Source of the DNA: Cymodocea nodosa
Taxonomy: Eukaryota; Streptophyta; Magnoliopsida; Alismatales; Cymodoceaceae
DNA length: 64,000 nt
Reading direction: 5' to 3'
NCBI GenBank assembly: GCA_036874045.1
Contig: CM072344.1
Span: forward strand, 12,806,501-12,870,500
Under the pieces are notes generated by a model, which had not been told where the DNA came from, searched no databases, and was given only the letters and a program-made list of their open reading frames with translations. Position 1 is the stretch's first letter; each line of letters begins with the position of its first letter. The translations under genes and the position numbers were made by a program. Positions 59,301 to 64,000 of the stretch are shown one piece after another.

Positions 59301-62300
59301 TACATAATAAAACAATTATTTTATAATACTATTAATGGAAAGTAGGTTAACAAAAAAGCCAAGTATGTAAAACATTTTTTTCAAGTTTGATTTGGGAATC
59401 CCATGCAATTTTTTCTAGACACCATGTAGGAACCACCAGTGGTAATAGAGACTAAATGAGTATTTAAGAATCGGGATGAAGGGTTGAAAAGATCATGTAT
59501 ACTTGACATATCGGAAGAAGTCCCCAAAACTATAATTCAGGAATTATCCCAAGAAGTGTAGTGTCCTAGCATGTGATTCTATGGCTATAGTGTCAATAGC
59601 TTGAAGCTATGACAATCATATATAGTCAAGATGTGAGATGATAATAGTGGTAGATGTAGCAAATGATGCATTGGTAGAACATTGGCCCACTAACATCAAC
59701 CAGGCATATCTCAACACTTGTTGATTGATGTCCAATTTGCCTACATGAATTGAATGAAGTTGGCCTCTATTATCTGCCCATCCACTATGGCCTCCTCTTC
59801 TGATGGTACCACAACCATGAGTATGAGAATATAGGCTACCAACAGCTAGGGGAGGTGACAGTAGGGAAAGGGCAGATGAAAGGTGGGGAAAGGATGGGTG
59901 GTACTAGAAGGGGATGGAAAGATCAGCGGTGGCTAAGATAGAGCCAATTCTGGCTGGCAGTGGTAGGTCTTGCTTGGTGGTTGGCGGCAGAGGCTAGGGT
60001 TGGGTGGTGGGCCTTGGTGTTCCTTTGGTGCTTTTGTACCTACTATGTGAAGATGAGAGAAAAATAATGGTGGTTATTAATTAATGATCAAGGATTTACA
60101 TATTTATATGATTACAAGATACCCAACATAAATAGATACTCAATGAACTAGATAAGAAACTAGCTAATAAGACTTTAAAATGTATATAGATATAATATAA
60201 AACTCTAACAGTTTCAAATCAAACCAACCATTAACAAGTTGTATAGGAACCAATGTCTGCCTTGAAGAAAAAATCTTCAAGTAGCAAAAGGAGATACTAG
60301 CTCCTCTGGAGCTATCAGATGAAATAAGCAAGAAATTGAACTATGCAGAAATCTGGAGTTTCTGTTTGAAATGTAAGAAATCTCTTTTAGGCAAATTATT
60401 TGTTTGAAAAGTAAATATGACCTGAAATTTTGTTTACTCTTGAGTATTTCTTATGCAGGATCAGCGCAATGCAAAGCTATCTGCCGCCGCAGATTTTGTC
60501 AAGAAGCTGCATGGCCTTGCAGGTTGTTGTTCTTATATCATTTTATTAGGGGCATTTCTCATTATATCAACACATGGTAGGAATGCAAGAGCTAGTGTTT
60601 TGTTTGGTGCTTACTTTACCTTTTGATATGATTTGTCTGAGAGTGTTATGTTTAAATTTCTACGGTGATCTAGTCTAGTCAATTGAACTATCATCTTGTT
60701 GAAGGGCAGATGATTCACATAGACTGCTCTTGTAAAGTGACTCGGGCCTTTGGTTGACTGGGACTTTTCTGATTTTGAGACCAATCTTGTTTTTTTCTTG
60801 GTTATTAGACAACCTAATTTTTGTTACTTTGTTCAGCAGTTCAGAAAAAGTGTCACATAGGTTTGCAAGAAGCAGCACCTGGAGATAGGATACGATGCAT
60901 CACTTATGGTTCCACTCTTGCTAAAGATCCAACATGTAACTTGCCATGCAGTTGGACTTCAGCAGATCCGACTAGCTTTTTGATACGTGGAGAAACATAT
61001 TTGCAAGATCATCACAAGGTACGACATCAATAATCTAGAGGACTTTAATTTTAAGGGTTCTTTTGCTTTTAAACATCGGATGAAGTATAATATTTCTTTT
61101 TTTGCACCCAACTCAGTAAAATTTTAAGCCTTTGGGGTAACAGCTAATAAAATGTTGGATCCTTATTAGTTGGTATACTTGCAAGAATCTGTGTTCATCA
61201 TTCTGGTAGTATCCAGTATTTGAAGTTCTCATCATTCTAATTTCTAACCATAAACCCACCTAAATGAATTCCTTCTCTTGTCCATTTCAAATAGAATGAA
61301 CTAGGTTACAGTAATCTCCTTCCAAATTTACAAGACAATTATTCAATCGAAACATTCACAGAACAGATGATCTTTTCCTTTATTCCATCTTTCATGGTAG
61401 GTAGTTTTATGCACTTTATTACTAATTGCTAATGAAGTTCAATCAAATAGAAATTCTAATGGAAAAATGATTGAATTTTTTGTCCATGATCAAATCCCAA
61501 CATTCTATATTCTCATTATTTTGATTAAAATAAGTCAAAATACTCCTGTTTTGTACCTTGATTTTTAACTGATTCAGTTAGATTATCCATATACCAGATT
61601 AAGGCCACTGGTACCTTGATGCAAATGGTAGCTGCAGATTGGCTAAGGTCTGATAAACGGGAAGATGATCTCGCTGGCCGCCCCAATAGTATTGTTCAGG
61701 TACATGTATGCAGCATTTTTATTTCAAATGAACTTCGCTTAATTTGATTCTGATATGCAATTCCTTCCAATAATATGCAGAAATATGCTGCACAGGGAGG
61801 AAATGAATTTTTCTTTATCATCAATATACAGGTATTTCAGCTCTTAATTTAGTGCAGTTTTCTGACAAAAAAAATATACCAACTTTTTTTGTTACTGAAA
61901 CAAACTAAGCATGCCATTGTTGACTTTAATTAAGGTCCCGGGCTCAACAACATATAGCTTAGCTCTTTACTATATGATGGATACCCCACTCGAAGAAGTT
62001 CCTTCACTGGAAAGCTTTGTGAAAGGAGATGATGCCTACCGGAATTCACGATTCAAGCTCATACCATATATTTCTAAGGTAAATTTTATCTCAAGCATCT
62101 TTATTGATCTTAAATTCCATATTTTTTTGGGTTAACTATTTGCATCTAGAAGTTATAATAATAATAATAATTTCTTATCGTTTTTTTGTTACTTAGGGAT
62201 CATGGATTGTCAAACAGAGTGTTGGAAAGAAAGCATGTTTGGTTGGTCAGGCTCTAGAGATAAATTACTTCCGTGGCAGAAATTACTTGGAGGTAAAATA

Positions 62301-63147
62301 AATCACCTCTCAGCAAGTAAACTGTTTTCATTATCGACACGCATTAGACAGTTTGGATATGCAAGATAATCTGATTGCTTGATGTTTGAAGAATGATAAA
62401 CATACCTATTCTATTATTTAGTGTTTATGGAGAATCATTTGTTTACAAACCCATTTGCAGGGTTAACGGGTCTCCCTCTCAATGGTTAGCAGGTCTTTCA
62501 TATCATCACATAGGGACGTGCATACCATGAATTCATGATGCTTGTTTTTTGGGATATTCCTTGAGAAAAATCAATATGCAAATCGTCAAACAAAGTAGTT
62601 TTGTTCTCTATCATGCAACCCTGTAGGTTGTAACTTGTAAGGACCATACCCTTACTGGAACAAAGCAACTCAACTCCACTTGCAAGTGTCTCAATTATTT
62701 AGCATTTTGGAAAATCATCTCCTTGAAAAGTGTGATACATCAAACAACAAATTTCCGGTGGGCATCTTTCTGATTAATTATCATCCATTTTAACAGCTTG
62801 GCGTTGATATTGGCTCATCTACTGTTGCAAGAGGAGTTGTGAGTCTTGTACTTGGCTATTTGAACAACTTGGTGATAGAGATGGCATTTTTGATACAGGT
62901 AAAACCAAACAGTCGGTCCCTACTCTACAACACCCTTTTTCATAAGCATCACCAACTGCAATCAGTAATATGATATGGGAAATGAAATTAGTGTCATTTT
63001 TCTATCTACCAGTTCTCTTCATTTCTGATAAAACTGCTACTACTCTTAATGCAGGCCAACGATCAGGAGGAGCTCCCAGAGTTCCTACTTGGAACATGTC
63101 GGCTGAATCACCTCGACGCCTCAAAATCCATCTCTGCAAAATTCTGA
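48385..63147 (+). CDS. EDR2-like protein: PH, START and DUF1336 (EDR2_C) domains, 22 coding exons, 733 aa
   Basis: Exons: 48385-48537, 49626-49700, 49832-49885, 49971-50036, 50118-50182, 56400-56440, 56639-56728, 56794-56840, 56904-57004, 57171-57266, 57346-57410, 57493-57564, 57648-57794, 57888-58183, 60459-60522, 60837-61018, 61598-61699, 61781-61831, 61935-62078, 62197-62292, 62797-62898, 63055-63147. All joins use GT-AG, keep phase and give 2202 bp. Residues about 10-115 are a PH domain (DGWLYLIRSNRFGLQYSRKR). About 180-390 are START (APSPWTIFGCENGLRLF, HLDGHTDI, LLQRYWRREDDGTY, SGGYVISPVNQGKQSVVKHM). About 505-725 are DUF1336 (FEFF-type block NEFFFIINIQVPGSTTYSL, GDDAYRNSRFKLIPYISKGS, LPEFLLGTCRLNHLDASKS). 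Arabidopsis EDR2 is a lipid-binding negative regulator of salicylate-linked defence and cell death. This protein fits the EDR2-like clade with the LYLIRSNR-type PH domain rather than EDR2 itself. No stop or frameshift seen. Exon 16 has a CAGCAG acceptor (start 60837 or 60840). Confidence 0.95.
50309..50336. repeat. (GA)n microsatellite in intron 5
   Basis: About 14 GA units. Confidence 0.95.
50540..50870 (-). pseudogene. Copia RNase H remnant (intron 5)
   Basis: On the minus strand the words HNKVDCHYVKEMVMR and, about 60 bp further, QLVDIF appear. They match the TKHIDxDCHxVRE and LADIFTK motifs at the end of Copia RNase H. Degraded, antisense to the gene. Confidence 0.7.
51153..51545 (-). 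pseudogene. LINE (non-LTR retroelement) zf-RVT fragment (intron 5)
   Basis: The minus strand is open for 127 codons starting MFCNACVEEVDHLLFSCPAV then EVWCSL. CxxC-x6-H-x5-C followed by VW is the zinc-binding domain that closes the RT polyprotein of plant LINEs. The rest matches the usual C-terminal tail with a conserved HLILLAIHSTCWSIWLTQ helix. The RT core is absent. It ends at the stop just right of 51150. Confidence 0.8.
51790..52200 (-). pseudogene. Second Copia RNase H remnant (intron 5)
   Basis: The minus strand gives LIFHERTKYIEVGNHYIQDM, the [20 protein letters not shown]-type motif, with upstream CMTQTACEMMRF-like sequence. Highly decayed and independent of the remnant at 50540. 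Confidence 0.65.
58184..60458 (+). other. Intron 14 of the EDR2-like gene (2.3 kb) with Copia debris
   Basis: It contains a sense-strand Copia tail (58690-58880) and about 1.2 kb of further decayed retroelement sequence (59130-60230) ending in LTR-like AT-rich DNA. Nothing here appears to contribute exons. Confidence 0.8.
58690..58880 (+). pseudogene. Copia RNase H tail (intron 14)
   Basis: The plus strand reads KHIVDCH, then VICTPYT, then LTDIFTKGLCKFYGVM. This is the C-terminal signature of a Copia polyprotein, with one TAG in it. Confidence 0.75.
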
Positions 63148-63440
63148 TGGCTGAAAAAATTGAAGATTAAGCATCAGTGTAGTGTGTGTATGCCTAACTG
63201 CCTATGCTGTTGACTTCTTGTAACCCAATTCATTTGATCAAAGATGGGAAAAAAAAAAAAATTCAACTGTTTCTGAGGCTGTAAAATGAAACAGTATGTA
63301 TAATCCAACGGGCTTCTGCCCAACATCGCCACTGTATTCATTCTTGTGTGTGTTAAATATAAATGGATGGCAGTTGCTTGCCTCTTCCTCTCACCATGGT
63401 GCTCAAGGAAAACTCTTAATTGGAATAGATCGGCATTCGA
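63148..63440 (+). other. Probable 3' UTR and downstream DNA of the EDR2-like gene
   Basis: Follows the TGA at 63145. It includes a genomic A13 run (63249-63261) and AATATAAA-like words near 63355 that could serve as polyadenylation elements. The true end is not visible from sequence alone. Confidence 0.4.
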
Positions 63441-63444
63441 TCGA

Positions 63445-63663
63445 TTAACTCAAAATGGCTATCATATCATCTCCTGTTCTTCTTAAACTGTCAGATTTCT
63501 TGATCCATTTTCTTGTTGGATGTGATGCAGCAAAAATCAACCGCTTGTTTGTGCAAAGCAGCGGATGGGAGACTAACTTCCCTGGACTGTCAAGCAGTGT
63601 GAGTTTATGCATAACCTCATCCAGTGAAGCATTTTTCACTAAAGGTGCGTACATTGAGAACAA
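63445..63663 (-). CDS. Possible last exon of a convergent gene, product unknown
   Basis: The minus strand is open for 72 codons ending …GDDMIAILS and TAA at 63445. It looks exon-like: balanced codon use, GC higher than flanks, and a pyrimidine-AG acceptor-like CACCTTTAG just upstream (about 63640). Internal words are SLDEVMHKLTLLDSPGKLVS and HPLLCTNKRLIFAASHPTRK. I do not recognise the family. The plus-strand reading of the same stretch is also open but less exon-like. It could equally be a gene relic. Confidence 0.3.
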   Translation of the reverse strand: MFSMYAPLVKNASLDEVMHKLTLLDSPGKLVSHPLLCTNKRLIFAASHPTRKWIKKSDSLRRTGDDMIAILS

Positions 63664-64000
63664 CTACTTGAATTAAGAACATTTCTCTTTGTTCACACTT
63701 GGACAGCAATTCTTTGGTAAATATGTGAAAAAATAGTTGTAATCTGTGCAAAATTTTGAACAGAATTTTATTAGTAATTACCATTTAAAAGGACTTTTTT
63801 TTTAAACTAAAAGAAAGAAAAAAAACCTACGTAACACCTTTTTATTTGAAAGAAACGAATAATACTTTTGTTAAAATTTTTAATCACCCACAAAAGTTTA
63901 CATAGTTAGAAATAATGGTACTTATGGTTTTTTTTTTTTAATTTAAATTCTGATGACCATAAAAATTACAAGGATCAAAAGATAGACACTATGCTTTGAT

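Noticed and set aside
1-64000. tRNA genes, organelle insertions, endogenous pararetrovirus
   Set aside because: Looked for by eye on both strands; no cloverleaf with A and B boxes, no plastid or mitochondrial genes and no caulimovirid motifs recognised.

Overview
The window reads as repeat-rich, AT-rich nuclear DNA of a flowering plant. The evidence is one multi-exon gene with plant-type GT-AG introns (PH-START-DUF1336, EDR2-like) and several plant LTR-retrotransposon lineages (Ty1/Copia, Athila-like Ty3/Gypsy, a chromovirus-like Gypsy). I cannot name the species. Nearly everything left of 47 kb is mobile DNA in nested layers; the resident gene fills 48.4-63.1 kb.

Layout. 1-21.2 kb: a Copia element (Copia-A: gag and protease at 1-847, integrase at 16825-17419) was entered by a poly-A-tailed element with a 5S-rRNA-like head (848-1095 plus 16590-16809). 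That element was in turn split by a 15.5-kb Athila-like Gypsy element (1096-16584). A further Gypsy LTR (17420-18775) cuts Copia-A, and Copia-B (LTR, PBS, gag; 18776-about 21165) abuts it. 21.2-26.5 kb: mostly unrecognised AT-rich DNA with microsatellites and a degraded tandem repeat. 26554-30575: a minus-strand Copia element (Copia-C) with perfect CCAAA target duplications. 30.6-33.6 kb: no convincing gene. 33.6-47 kb: a shattered chromovirus-like Gypsy pol, invaded by several units of the same Athila-like family: a reverse LTR, a solo LTR, and a minus-strand composite holding an LTR-internal-LTR-internal-LTR tandem. 48.4-63.1 kb: the EDR2-like gene with 22 coding exons; two long introns hold Copia and LINE debris.

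The most unusual object is the Athila-like family. Its order is LTR, PBS, zinc-knuckle, protease, RT, RNase H, integrase, a putative-plant-transposon-domain ORF, then a separate capsid-type gag ORF, then an ORF for an F-box protein, then a long 3' region with two polypurine tracts, then the LTR. Capsid gag lies downstream of pol rather than upstream. A second, rearranged copy on the minus strand at 37-46 kb shows the same PBS-to-zinc-knuckle join and carries the same F-box-associated region. Both traits therefore belong to the family rather than to one damaged copy. Short GAGTTA/TAACTC hairpins occur in the LTRs and in every spacer between these ORFs. A second LTR hairpin shows compensatory stem changes between copies.

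All retroelement ORFs here carry stops or frameshifts, so this copy is not autonomous. The EDR2-like gene appears intact over 733 codons.
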